From contig JAFTFX010000019.1 of assembly GCA_017458225.1 (NCBI GenBank), positions 33,029-97,028 on the forward strand: a stretch of 64,000 bases of DNA. Reading direction: 5' to 3'. Positions within the stretch are counted from its first letter, which is position 1; every line of letters begins with the position of its first letter. The translations under genes and the position numbers were made by a program. This stretch comes from Prevotella sp. (GTDB lineage Bacteria; Bacteroidota; Bacteroidia; Bacteroidales; Bacteroidaceae). Below, piece by piece: positions 55,332 through 64,000 of this stretch. The notes beneath the pieces are model-generated. The model was not told the DNA's origin. It saw only the letters and a program-made list of their open reading frames with translations, and searched no databases.

Positions 55332-55339
55332 CAAAATTA
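55332..55339 (-). promoter_or_regulatory. Bacteroidetes -7 box for the repeat-module cargo pair
   Basis: TAATTTTG on the minus strand, 77 nt from the ATG at 55255. The 310-nt divergent gap (55256-55565) is AT-rich and holds this box and the argS box, but no further gene. Confidence 0.55.
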
Positions 55340-55533
55340 TGAATAAATGTGATAAACGCAAAGAAAAAAATGGAAAATTATTTCAATTTACAAGAAAAAT
55401 ACCACATTCTTGTTATAAATCAATCGCATAAACATGCACTTTGTATAACTAAGTTGAAGCAAAAACTTAGCGAAAGTACCTATGTTCTACAAAAAAAGTA
55501 ATCTGAATTCTTTGTTTTGTTCTCGCTTAATCG

Positions 55534-55541
55534 TACCTTTG
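55534..55541 (+). promoter_or_regulatory. Bacteroidetes -7 box for argS
   Basis: TACCTTTG, 25 nt before the ATG at 55566; it rules out an in-frame start further upstream at 55482. Confidence 0.7.
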
Positions 55542-55565
55542 CACCTGAAATTCAAAATAGCTATT

Positions 55566-57380
55566 ATGAACATTGAGACATTGATCAGCAATAGTGTGGC
55601 CGAAGCCGTGAAGACGCTCTATGGTATGGAGGCTACTGAAAAGATGCTGCAGTTGCAGAAGACGCGCAGCGAGTTTGAGGGTAACCTGACCCTGGTGGTC
55701 TTTCCCTTTGTAAAGGCCGCCAAGAAGTCGCCCGAACAAACGGCAGAAGAGATCGGACAGTATTTGGTGGAACACTGCTCGGCAGTAGATAAATATAATG
55801 TGGTGAAAGGCTTCTTGAACCTCAGCGTGGGGCAGGGTGCTTGGCTGCAACTGCTGGAGGCTATCGACCGCGATGAGCACTTCGGCATGAAAAAGGCTGA
55901 CGAGAAGGCTCCGCTCGTCATGATTGAATATTCATCGCCCAACACCAACAAGCCCCTGCACTTAGGACATGTGCGCAACAACCTGCTGGGTTGGTCGTTG
56001 GCGCAGATCATGCAGGCCAACGGCAACCGTGTGGTGAAGACCAATATTGTGAACGATCGCGGCATACACATCTGCAAGTCTATGTTGGCTTGGCTGAAGT
56101 ATGGCAATGGCGAGACTCCCGAAAGCAGCGGCAAGAAGGGCGACCACCTCATTGGCGACTACTACGTGGCCTTCGACAAGCACTACCGCGAGGAGGTAAA
56201 AACACTGCAGGCGAAGTTTGAGGCCGAGGGCGTTCCTGCTGAAGAGGCCGAGAAACGCGCCAAAGACGAGGCTCCGCTCATCAAGGAGGCTCACGAGATG
56301 CTGGTGAAATGGGAACAGGGCGACCCTGAGGTGCGTGCCTTGTGGGAGAAAATGAACAACTGGGTGTATGCCGGCTTCGACGAGACCTACAAGCGACTGG
56401 GTGTCTCGTTCGACAAGATTTACTACGAGAGTCAGACCTACTTGAAGGGCAAGGCCAAGGTGGAAGAGGGCTTGGCAAAGGGTCTTTTTGAACGTCACGA
56501 CGACGGCAGCGTATGGGCCGATCTTACCAACGAGGGGCTTGACCAGAAACTGCTGCTGCGCAGCGACGGCACCTCGGTCTATATGACGCAGGACATCGGT
56601 ACCGCCGAGATGCGCTTCCAGGACTATCCCATCGACAAGATGATCTACGTGGTGGGCAACGAACAGAACTATCACTTCCAGGTGCTCTCCATTCTGCTCG
56701 ACCGTCTGGGCTTCAAGTGGGGCAAGGAGCTCACCCACTTCTCTTACGGCATGGTGGAACTGCCCAACGGCAAGATGAAGAGCCGCGAAGGCACCGTGGT
56801 CGATGCCGACGACCTGATGCAGTTGATGATCGACGACGCCTACAAGACCTCCATGGAGCTGGGCAAGTTCGACGATATGACTGAAGAGGAGCGCTGCGAG
56901 ATTGCACGCATCGTGGGTCTGGGTGCCCTGAAATATTTCATTCTGAAGGTCGATGCCCGCAAGAACATGCTGTTCAACCCCGAGGAGTCTATCGACTTCA
57001 ACGGCAACACTGGTCCCTTTATACAATATACGTACGCGCGTATACGCAGCATCCTGAGAAAGGCTCAGGGTAATCAGAACACTTTGAATACTCAGAGTAA
57101 TCTGAATACTTTGAATTCTAAGGAAATCGAGCTCATTCAGAAAATGAACGAGTTTGGCGCTGCCGTTGAGCAGGCAGGCAAGGACTACAGCCCCTCGGGC
57201 ATTGCCAACTACAGCTACGAGCTGACCAAGGTGTTCAACCAGTTCTACCACGACTACAGCATCTTGAACGAACCCGACGAGCAGAAACGCGCCGTTCGAC
57301 TGATGCTGGCACGCAATGTGGCTAAGATCATCAAGAACGGCATGTCGCTGCTGGGCATCGAAGTGCCGGAGCGCATGTAG
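55566..57380 (+). CDS. argS: Arginyl-tRNA synthetase
   Basis: A 604-aa class I synthetase that charges tRNA-Arg. It shows the N-terminal Add-1 region, the HIGH-type motif in SSPNTNKPLHLGHVRNNLLG, the KMSKS-equivalent GKMKSREGTVV, and the C-terminal anticodon-binding DALR domain ending SLLGIEVPERM. Odd feature: between the catalytic part and the DALR domain, an in-frame Asn/Thr-rich insert (NQNTLNTQSNLNTLNS, DNA 57070-57118) is encoded by CTTTGAATACTC-type words like those in the gap at 9017-9105. The start follows the promoter at 55534. Confidence 0.96.
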   Translation: MNIETLISNSVAEAVKTLYGMEATEKMLQLQKTRSEFEGNLTLVVFPFVKAAKKSPEQTAEEIGQYLVEHCSAVDKYNVVKGFLNLSVGQGAWLQLLEAIDRDEHFGMKKADEKAPLVMIEYSSPNTNKPLHLGHVRNNLLGWSLAQIMQANGNRVVKTNIVNDRGIHICKSMLAWLKYGNGETPESSGKKGDHLIGDYYVAFDKHYREEVKTLQAKFEAEGVPAEEAEKRAKDEAPLIKEAHEMLVKWEQGDPEVRALWEKMNNWVYAGFDETYKRLGVSFDKIYYESQTYLKGKAKVEEGLAKGLFERHDDGSVWADLTNEGLDQKLLLRSDGTSVYMTQDIGTAEMRFQDYPIDKMIYVVGNEQNYHFQVLSILLDRLGFKWGKELTHFSYGMVELPNGKMKSREGTVVDADDLMQLMIDDAYKTSMELGKFDDMTEEERCEIARIVGLGALKYFILKVDARKNMLFNPEESIDFNGNTGPFIQYTYARIRSILRKAQGNQNTLNTQSNLNTLNSKEIELIQKMNEFGAAVEQAGKDYSPSGIANYSYELTKVFNQFYHDYSILNEPDEQKRAVRLMLARNVAKIIKNGMSLLGIEVPERM

Positions 57381-57382
57381 GT

Positions 57383-59185
57383 TTACTGTTTGTTGGCCTT
57401 TTTGCGCTGGTCGTGATCAAGAATAATCTTGCGCATACGCATCGATTTGGGGGTCACTTCCACCAACTCGTCTTCCTTGATATACTCCAGGCACTCCTCC
57501 AGGCTCATCACCGTCTTGGGGATGATGCGGGCCTTATCGTCGGTGCCCGAAGCGCGCACGTTGGTGAGCTGCTTGGCCTTGCAGACGTTGATGACCAGGT
57601 CGTTGTCGTGTACGTGCTCGCCGACGACCTCGCCCAGATAGACATCCTCGCCCGGATCGATGAAGAACTTACCGCGATCCTGCAGCTTGTCGATGGCATA
57701 GGCGTAGGCAGTGCCCGTCTCCAGAGCAATCATCGAGCCGTTCACACGACGCTCAATCTCGCCCTTATAGGGCTGGTACTCCTTGAAGCGGTGGGCCATG
57801 ATGGCCTCGCCCTGACTGGCGGTGAGCACATTGGTGCGCAGCCCGATAATGCCGCGCGAAGGAATATTGAACTCGATATTCACTCGCTCACCCTGACTCT
57901 CCATCGAGGTCATTTCGCCCTTGCGGCGCGTCACCATGTCAATCATCTTTGAGGCGAACTCCTCAGGCACGTTGATGGTCAGCTCCTCGATGGGTTCGCA
58001 TTTCTGGCCGTCAATTTCCTTGTATATCACCTGCGGCTGGCCCACCTGCAGCTCGTAGCCCTCGCGGCGCATGGTCTCGATGAGCACGCTCAGGTGCAGC
58101 ACACCGCGACCGCTGACCACCCACTTGTCGGTAGAGTCCTCGAAGGGCTCCACGCGCAGAGCCAGGTTCTTCTCCAGTTCCTTCTCCAGACGGTCGTTGA
58201 TGTGGCGCGAGGTGACGAACTTGCCTTCCTTGCCGAAGAAGGGCGAGTCGTTGATGGTGAAGAGCATCGACATAGTATGCTCGTCGATGGCTATTGGGGG
58301 TAGCGGCTCGGGATTCTCCAGGTCGCAGATGGTGTCGCCGATTTCGAACTTCTCCAAACCGATGACAGCACAGATGTCGCCGCAGTCCACCTGGTCGGTG
58401 CGGCTGTGGCCCATGCCGTCGAAGGTGTGCAATTCCTTGATCTTCGTCTTCTCCATCGAGCCGTCGCGGTGGCATAGTGTCACCTGCATGCCGTCCTTCA
58501 GGGTGCCGCGGTGCACGCGGCCCACGGCGATACGGCCCGTATAGCTCGAGTAGTCGAGCGACGTGATGAGCATCTGCGGTGTTCCCTCTATCTGCTTCGG
58601 AGCAGGAATCACCTCAACAATCTTGTCGAGCAGATAGGTGATGTCGGTGGTGGGCTTGTTGTAGTCCTCACCCATCCAGCCGTTCTTGGCCGAGCCATAC
58701 ACCACGGGGAAGTCCAGCTGGTCTTCAGTGGCGTTGAGCGAGAACATCAGGTCGAACACCATCTCGTAGACCTCCTCGGGACGGCAGTTGGGCTTGTCCA
58801 CCTTGTTCACCACCACGATGGGCTTCAGACCTATCTGCAGAGCCTTCTGTAGCACGAAGCGCGTCTGCGGCATGGGGCCCTCGAAGGCATCGACGAGCAG
58901 TAGACAGCCGTCGGCCATATTGAGCACGCGCTCCACCTCGCCGCCGAAGTCGGAGTGTCCCGGAGTGTCAATGATATTGATTTTGGTGCCTTTCCAGTTG
59001 ATACTGACGTTCTTGGAAAGGATGGTGATGCCTCGTTCGCGTTCCAGGTCGTTAGCATCGAGTACCTGACTGCTCAGGTTCTGTCCCTCACGGAAGAGAT
59101 TGCCTGCCAGCATCATCTTGTCCACAAGCGTTGTTTTGCCGTGGTCTACGTGCGCTATAATCGCAATGTTTCGAATATCCTGCAT
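57383..59185 (-). CDS. typA: Ribosome-associated GTPase TypA/BipA
   Basis: A 600-aa translational GTPase involved in ribosome assembly and stress adaptation. G-motifs are [10 protein letters not shown], the switch [18 protein letters not shown] and [13 protein letters not shown], then EF-G-like domains and the TypA-specific C-terminus ([28 protein letters not shown]). The ATG at 59183-59185 ([16 protein letters not shown]) is chosen because the frame further upstream overlaps the -7 box. Its stop is 2 nt from the argS stop on the other strand. Confidence 0.96.
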   Translation of the reverse strand: MQDIRNIAIIAHVDHGKTTLVDKMMLAGNLFREGQNLSSQVLDANDLERERGITILSKNVSINWKGTKINIIDTPGHSDFGGEVERVLNMADGCLLLVDAFEGPMPQTRFVLQKALQIGLKPIVVVNKVDKPNCRPEEVYEMVFDLMFSLNATEDQLDFPVVYGSAKNGWMGEDYNKPTTDITYLLDKIVEVIPAPKQIEGTPQMLITSLDYSSYTGRIAVGRVHRGTLKDGMQVTLCHRDGSMEKTKIKELHTFDGMGHSRTDQVDCGDICAVIGLEKFEIGDTICDLENPEPLPPIAIDEHTMSMLFTINDSPFFGKEGKFVTSRHINDRLEKELEKNLALRVEPFEDSTDKWVVSGRGVLHLSVLIETMRREGYELQVGQPQVIYKEIDGQKCEPIEELTINVPEEFASKMIDMVTRRKGEMTSMESQGERVNIEFNIPSRGIIGLRTNVLTASQGEAIMAHRFKEYQPYKGEIERRVNGSMIALETGTAYAYAIDKLQDRGKFFIDPGEDVYLGEVVGEHVHDNDLVINVCKAKQLTNVRASGTDDKARIIPKTVMSLEECLEYIKEDELVEVTPKSMRMRKIILDHDQRKKANKQ

Positions 59186-59209
59186 AAGTCTTTTACGTAA
59201 AATCGGGTG

Positions 59210-59217
59210 CAAAGGTA
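59210..59217 (-). promoter_or_regulatory. Bacteroidetes -7 box for typA
   Basis: TACCTTTG on the minus strand, 25 nt from the chosen ATG. Confidence 0.68.
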
Positions 59218-59291
59218 CACTTTTTTTTCTGATAAGTTGCTATTCTTATCGAAAAAGACGCGCTTTTTGCTTCAATCTGCGTCATTTTTAG

Positions 59292-59299
59292 TAATTTTG
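59292..59299 (+). promoter_or_regulatory. Bacteroidetes -7 box for the EamA transporter gene
   Basis: TAATTTTG, 41 nt before the ATG at 59340. Confidence 0.6.
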
Positions 59300-59339
59300 C
59301 CGCGCTTTCTTAAGCGACAACATCGAAAACGGAATCATC

Positions 59340-60215
59340 ATGAACGAAACGAAGAAAGGCTTCCTGCAACTGCATCTCAGCGTGCTGCTGGCAGGCTTTA
59401 CGGGTCTGTTTGGCAAACTGATCACGCTGAACGAGGTCGATATTGTGTGGTATCGCATGCTGTTCACCAGTCTCATCCTGCTGGTGTTCACGGGCCTGCC
59501 GAAGGTGAGCGGGCGGAAGTTTCTGGAACTGAGCGGCTGCGGAGCCCTGCTGGGCCTGCACTGGATGTTGTTTTACGGCAGCATCAAGGCATCGAATGTC
59601 AGCATCGGCGTGGTGTGTTTCTCACTCATAGGCTTCTTCACCGCCATCTGCGAACCGCTCATTCTGAAGCGCAAGTTCTCCTGGGCCGAGTTGCTGCTGT
59701 CGCTTATCACAGTCGCTGGCGTGCTCTGCATCTTCTCTTTCGATGCCCGCTATCGCTACGGTATCATGATTGGCATCGTGTCGTCGCTGGTGTGCGCCCT
59801 CTACGTCATCTTCAACAAACGGGCCTCTGTGGGCGTGCGCAGTCGCGACGTACTCATGTCGCAGATGTCGGGCGGCTTGCTGGCTGTCACCGCCATCATC
59901 CCCGTCTACCTGTGGTTCTTCCCCAGTCAGCAACCCGTGGTGGTTGTGCCCGAAGGTTCCAACGTGTGGTTCATGCTCTGCCACGCCCTGTTCTGCACCG
60001 TGGGCATGTACCTGCTGCAGATTCAAGCCTTGAAGCGCCTGTCGGCCTTCACCGTCAACCTGACCTACAACCTTGAGCCCTGCTACACCATCATCCTGGC
60101 CTTCCTCATCTTCGGCGAGGGTCGCGAGGTCAACTTCTCGTTCTATCTGGGCATCATCCTCATCGTGCTGAGCGTGCTGCTGCAGACGCTCCGCGCCATG
60201 CAGAAAAGCAGATAG
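59340..60215 (+). CDS. EamA/DMT-family membrane transporter
   Basis: A 291-aa inner-membrane protein with about ten hydrophobic segments in two EamA repeats (first from LHLSVLLAGFTGLFGKLI, second from GIMIGIVSSLVCALYVIFNKR). Members of this drug/metabolite transporter superfamily mostly export small metabolites; the substrate here cannot be inferred. Single gene with its own -7 box, convergent with a decayed BspA-like gene 30 nt away. Confidence 0.88.
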   Translation: MNETKKGFLQLHLSVLLAGFTGLFGKLITLNEVDIVWYRMLFTSLILLVFTGLPKVSGRKFLELSGCGALLGLHWMLFYGSIKASNVSIGVVCFSLIGFFTAICEPLILKRKFSWAELLLSLITVAGVLCIFSFDARYRYGIMIGIVSSLVCALYVIFNKRASVGVRSRDVLMSQMSGGLLAVTAIIPVYLWFFPSQQPVVVVPEGSNVWFMLCHALFCTVGMYLLQIQALKRLSAFTVNLTYNLEPCYTIILAFLIFGEGREVNFSFYLGIILIVLSVLLQTLRAMQKSR

Positions 60216-60245
60216 CGAAATAAACGCAATTTTACTTCGATTGTC

Positions 60246-61855
60246 TTACTTGGCAACAAACTTGCGGCCATCGACGATGTAGACGGCTGGGGGCAACTGG
60301 CGGAGCACGGCACCGATGCTGGCCTGCGTGGCGGTGGCCACCTTTGTTCCACTTAGTGTGTAGATGGCTATGGAAGCATCGTTGTCTATCTCTCTCACCA
60401 GATTGTCTATGTGTGTGGGCTCTTCGTCGAAGTCGATGTCCTCAATCTGTGTGGCCTTTACAAACGAGGAACCATTCAGTGAGTACAGCCAGAACGGCAG
60501 TTGGTCGCTTCCAGTAGTATAGTTGGCCATTGGTATGATTTCGCCCTTCTGTTCATGTCGTATGGTTCTAACATTGAATGGCAGTGTCAGCGTCTCCCAT
60601 CCCTAACAGGTTCCCTTCACTGTAGGCATCGTGTAGTTGTGCGTATAGCTGACCTTGCCTGCCGTGAAGCTCTGTGGACAGTAGAATTCCCCTCCGTCGT
60701 CAGAGAGCGTAATCTCATTGGCTCGCGAGTTCACCACAACGTTTCGCACGTTGCCGGGGTCGTTGTGATGTATAGCAGTCCGTTGCCATCTTTCTCAAAG
60801 GTGGTGTTGTCGATCACCGCTGCTGGCAGAGCAGTCTTTGCATTCCATACCAAAGTTTTCATTTTGCACTTGGCAAGTGCCTTTGATGCAATAGAAGTGA
60901 TGTCGGAGGGAATGGTGAGCATGTCGAAATCGCCCGTAAGGCAATTGTCGGCCATCCCCACAACCCGGTAGCTGATACCTTCATAGGAGGTGGTAGTAGG
61001 AATGGTGTACTCTTTTGCTCCGCTTGATGCTGACAGCAAGGTGGCTGTTTGTTCCACATAGTCGCCCCGATAGTTGTTGCCTTCGTAGACAAACTCTTCC
61101 ACGGTCGTATTATTGCTTTCGGCTATCTGAGGGAAAGCCGTCTTCCAGTATTGCGCTGATGCATAAACCGATTTGCGTCCTTTCGGAACAGTCAGCGTGG
61201 CGTTGCTGTCAATACCACTGAAAGTGTAGCTGTTAGCTGAAATGAAGGTAGGATGTTTTGAGACTGTCGACACCTCTTTCAGATTAGCACAGTTATTAAA
61301 TGCATAGGGATGAATATCCACTACGCTACTGGGTATGGTGATTGATGTAAGTCCAGTACAGTTATGAAAAGAATTTCCAGCTATCTCTTTAACACTAGAT
61401 GGAATAGTAGTGTTTTTGCAACCTATTCTCAAGGCATCATCTGCTGTCTCGATAACGGCGTTGCAGTTGTCGCGCGAATCGTATCTCGAATTGCCTGCTT
61501 CTACTTGTATAGATGAAAGATTGCTACAGCCAGAAAAGGAAAACGCATCTATATATCTAACACTGTTCGGAATAACGATAGAGGTGATTTTTGTGTTATC
61601 CATAAAGGCAAACGATTCAATAGATGTAACCGTAATGGTTTTCCCTGAAAAAGTCAACTTGAATTCTTTCAGAATAGTTACGTCTCCGCTTACATTATTT
61701 GTGTTTTGACTGCATTGTTCAACAGAGGCTTCTCCAGTGTCTACTGAGTATGTGTATACAACCTTCGTTTGGGGGTCGGTGTAAGTACTGGCATCGGCCT
61801 TTGAAGATAGCAGAGTCAGCAGGACTAAAACGATAGATGATATATACTTTTTCAT
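60246..61855 (-). pseudogene. BspA-like leucine-rich-repeat T9SS cargo, broken by frameshift and stop
   Basis: The gene starts with a signal peptide at 61855 (MKKYISSIVLVLLTLLSSKADA) and encodes LRR_5/BspA repeats (for example FAFMDNTKITSIVIPNSVRYIDAFSFSGCSNL in pieces of ~23 aa). Near 60765 one base appears to be missing: the frame ends at W-TGA (60731), while the next frame continues sensibly (NDPGNVRNVVVNSRANEI). That frame then meets TAG at 60603-60605, followed without a shift by GWETLTLPFNVRTIRHEQKG and the final part with IAIYTLSGTKV...VYIVDGRKFVAK, a T9SS-type tail. The segment expected between the ETLTLPF domain and the tail is also short. Two disabling changes make a pseudogene likely; sequencing error is possible. 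Confidence 0.82.
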
Positions 61856-61874
61856 GTTGCTATCGGTGGTTGGG

Positions 61875-62591
61875 TTAGTAATTCGGTGTCGGATTGTCGC
61901 TGTCGCCAGGGGCGTTAACCTTTGGCGTGGTGAAGGTCGACACGTTGCCATAGGTGGTTCCGCGGTTGGTGGTGGCGTAGCCGCGAACATAATATTGCGT
62001 CAGTGGCGTTAGCTGGTTGAGTGTGAATGTAACGGTTCCTGAGTTGATGTTCTCACCAACGGTCTTTTCACTGTTCTCCAATGTGGGCTCAGCTTCAGTA
62101 GCGCTGTAGCAAACGCCGTGGGCAGAAACCACGAAGTCGGCCGAACTGAACGAAAAGGTGCACGACGCCGATGACTTCGACAACACTTCTGTTGTAACAT
62201 TGCCGACGGTTGGCGGAACAAATGGCAGTGTGGCCTGCGAGACGGCCACCTCGGTGGTGGTAATGCCGTTGGTTATGGTGAAACTGCCTGTGCGTGCAGC
62301 TGTAGATACGTTCTTTTGCAGGCTGATGCTGATAAGGCCGTCGCCTTTGCCCTCTGTGGGACTGATGCTGATCCAGGAGTCTTTTCGTGCGGCTTTCCAG
62401 TAGCCGTTGCAACTCACACTAACGGTCTTGGAGAGCTCGGTCTCTGAAAACTCCAGAAAGGTGGTTTCTGCATTCAGCGTGGGGCTTAGCGCTTCATACT
62501 GGCTGGCATCGTCGTCCATCTTGTTCTCGCAGGCGGTGAAAGCCAGTGCCACCGCCATCGTGATGATATAGTAATACTGTTTCATGAGCAT
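61875..62591 (-). CDS. BACON-domain lipoprotein with Fn3-like domain
   Basis: A 238-aa lipoprotein with lipobox FTAC (C21); ATGs at 62591 and 62585 are both possible starts. Residues about 45-120 fit the BACON domain (FLEFSETELSKTVSVSCNGYWKA, then SWISISPTEGKGDGLISISLQKN), a Bacteroidetes beta-sandwich often tied to glycan or mucin binding. Residues about 125-225 look like a fibronectin type III domain (LTPLTQYYVRGYATTNRGTTYGN). It starts 6 nt after the outer-membrane protein gene upstream and is followed by the BspA-like gene, so the three probably formed one operon. Confidence 0.82.
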   Translation of the reverse strand: MLMKQYYYIITMAVALAFTACENKMDDDASQYEALSPTLNAETTFLEFSETELSKTVSVSCNGYWKAARKDSWISISPTEGKGDGLISISLQKNVSTAARTGSFTITNGITTTEVAVSQATLPFVPPTVGNVTTEVLSKSSASCTFSFSSADFVVSAHGVCYSATEAEPTLENSEKTVGENINSGTVTFTLNQLTPLTQYYVRGYATTNRGTTYGNVSTFTTPKVNAPGDSDNPTPNY

Positions 62592-62597
62592 GAAGAT

Positions 62598-63566
62598 TTA
62601 AAAACGTAACTGTATGCCGCCGGCCAACTGGAATCCTTTTGACCACGACTCCATATCGCAGGCTCCGTTGCAAACCACTTTATAGTAGTCGTCCTTGCCT
62701 AAGTCAAAGCAAAACTGGGGGGTGACGTTCACCTGAACAAGTTTGCCGATGGGGAACGACAGGCGCACACCGGCTATGAAAGCGCTGGGCTTGAGCTCTT
62801 CGAAATCGGTGGTGGCTGCCCCTGCCAGCAGGCTCTCACCTTTTATGACGTAGCTGTTGAAGCCAAGATAGGGTGTCACCAGCAGATAGTCGAAGTCGGC
62901 CATGTAGCCCACCTTGAAGCCCAGACTGCGCTTGGCCTTGTAGTTGTAAGCCTCGTGCAGGGTGGTGGCTCCGTTGCTGGTCTTGTAGATGGCTATGTTG
63001 TCCATGGTGTTGGTGCCTATTCCCAATGTGGCTTCTGCGTAGACAGGGCCAAAGCTGAGGCCGAAATTCAGTTCAGGGCCGCTGAAGCCCATCAGCTGAT
63101 AGCTGGCTCCTACAAAAGTGTGGAAGCCCTTGTTCAGCTTGGCACGGCGCAGTTTCAGGTCGGTGCGCCGCAGGTTCAAGATGTAGGTACAGCGTTCTTT
63201 CAGTTTGGCATCGTCCATGTGGTCTCTGAAAATAACGTCCAGAAAGTCGTGACCAGGCAGTTTGACTGCCAGATGGTAGGCTCCGGGGTTCATGTATACC
63301 CAGTACTCGTTGGTCTTGAATTCTGGCTCGCCAATCATGTTGCCTTCGAACACGCAGTCGGCTTGGTTGATGCGTACTTTCACCACGGGGCAGTAGCGCC
63401 CGTTTTCGGTCTTGCGACAGGTCTCGGGGTTCCATGCCGTGTTGTCCCTTAGCGCAGGCTCCATGCCTACCACTTCCAGTATCTGGGCATTGGCGGGGAG
63501 CATGAATAGCAGGGCAATCAGAAAGATGATGGTCTTAGGTGAGGCATTGCTGCAGTGCACTCTCAT
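62598..63566 (-). CDS. Outer-membrane beta-barrel protein, unknown function
   Basis: A 322-aa protein starting at the ATG 63564-63566, with a signal peptide (hydrophobic TIIFLIALLFMLPANAQ). Residues after it form a small beta domain with ENGRYCPVVKVRINQADCVFEG and a PEGA-like YWVYMNPGAYHLAVKLPGH segment. The C-terminal ~190 residues are alternating amphipathic strands (GFHTFVGASYQLMGF... through GGIQLRF) ending in Phe, as in outer-membrane barrels. No assigned function; it heads the BACON/BspA cluster. An earlier in-frame ATG at 63602 would add a charged segment that does not suit a signal peptide. Confidence 0.7.
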   Translation of the reverse strand: MRVHCSNASPKTIIFLIALLFMLPANAQILEVVGMEPALRDNTAWNPETCRKTENGRYCPVVKVRINQADCVFEGNMIGEPEFKTNEYWVYMNPGAYHLAVKLPGHDFLDVIFRDHMDDAKLKERCTYILNLRRTDLKLRRAKLNKGFHTFVGASYQLMGFSGPELNFGLSFGPVYAEATLGIGTNTMDNIAIYKTSNGATTLHEAYNYKAKRSLGFKVGYMADFDYLLVTPYLGFNSYVIKGESLLAGAATTDFEELKPSAFIAGVRLSFPIGKLVQVNVTPQFCFDLGKDDYYKVVCNGACDMESWSKGFQLAGGIQLRF

Positions 63567-64000
63567 GTTGTTCACACGTTTTTTATTAACCTCCCTGCCC
63601 ACCCAAGCAGAGAAAAATTGTTTTTGAACGGATTACTGATACATAAAAATGAAGACGTGGGAGTTCTACCTGTTACTCGTCCCACGTTCAAAGGCTCTGG
63701 CATCGCCCATCAGTCAGAAACGAGCAACGCCGAAGCCCACGCCTGTATGTATATACGGCCATATTGCATTGAGCCAATCATGGCTTTCTGCAATCGTGGC
63801 ACGGATATTACATACCCATGAGCGTCATTGTTGCTTTGTATTCTTGACTGATGTTTCACGAACTGCCAGATTCCTGCGCGTCAAGCACAAAGCGTCAAGT
63901 AACGCCTTTTCCTATATATAGGTTCCCGTTCCCCTTCTGCTTCTTGCCTTGCAAGCGGCAATCCGTAGAGCGCCTCCCTTGGGGCTTCGGCATCAAGTTA
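63567..64000. other. Right-edge region with inverted repeats, no supported gene
   Basis: I find no convincing gene in these 434 bases. Short frames exist on both strands (for example 63649-63921 on plus) but overlap each other and lack family motifs. Structure is present: GACGTGGGA at about 63653 can pair with TCCCACGTT at about 63679, and GGCATCG / CGAAGCC arms follow. A palindromic TATATATA stretch is near 63914. It could be a non-coding RNA or the edge of a multicopy element continuing past the window. Confidence 0.35.

Noticed and set aside
55962-57251. A 429-codon minus-strand frame inside argS
   Set aside because: Shadow of argS, with the same biased composition as the other antisense frames.
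63649-63921. A 90-codon plus-strand gene at the right edge
   Set aside because: It overlaps another frame of similar length (63555-63821), has no recognisable domain, and the DNA shows inverted repeats more consistent with non-coding structure.

Overview
The window comes from a Bacteroidales genome and most resembles Prevotellaceae (Prevotella in the broad sense). The evidence is paired SusC/SusD genes, type IX secretion (T9SS) genes with cargo bearing C-terminal sorting tails, BACON and BspA-type proteins, and about fourteen Bacteroidetes-type -7 boxes (TAnnTTTG) at sensible distances from start codons. Base composition is near 50 % G+C in genes and much lower between them. No phage, plasmid, CRISPR array or recognisable insertion sequence was seen.

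Layout. 1-4970: start of topA (cut by the left edge), a Nudix hydrolase, a thioredoxin-fold lipoprotein without cysteines in its thioredoxin domain, and pnp. 5110-26601: a 1231-residue T9SS cargo with three carbohydrate-binding-like modules, then a tight seven-gene run FAS1 lipoprotein - susC - susD - FAS1 - FAS1 - susC - susD with no glycoside hydrolase. 26710-31496: rimP-nusA-infB. 31500-35420: a leftward thiamine operon (TPP riboswitch, TonB-dependent receptor, PnuT transporter, thiamine pyrophosphokinase). 35541-41708: gyrB, an rRNA methyltransferase, rpsT, tRNA-Glu, recO, ribD and an RNase H. 41850-45005: a rhamnogalacturonan lyase with a T9SS tail. 45114-50401: porU-porV-ispF. 50558-55255: two adjacent T9SS cargos built from a shared repeat module. 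55566-60215: argS, typA and an EamA transporter. 60246-63566: a leftward cluster of outer-membrane barrel, BACON lipoprotein and a decayed BspA-like T9SS cargo. The last 430 bases hold no gene I can support.

Two themes link the regions. First, the T9SS sortase PorU and its shuttle PorV lie in the same 64 kb as four intact cargos and one broken one. Second, many gaps between genes hold short arrays of 21-22 nt units. In three of them each unit is a roughly 16-nt palindrome plus a 5-nt spacer; the palindrome word is shared within a locus but differs between loci, and the arrays sit just past stop codons. Related low-complexity words appear as in-frame inserts in argS, recO, thiN and the rRNA methyltransferase. 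The 21-nt arrays, the new cargo repeat module and the FAS1/SusCD locus are the most promising undescribed material.
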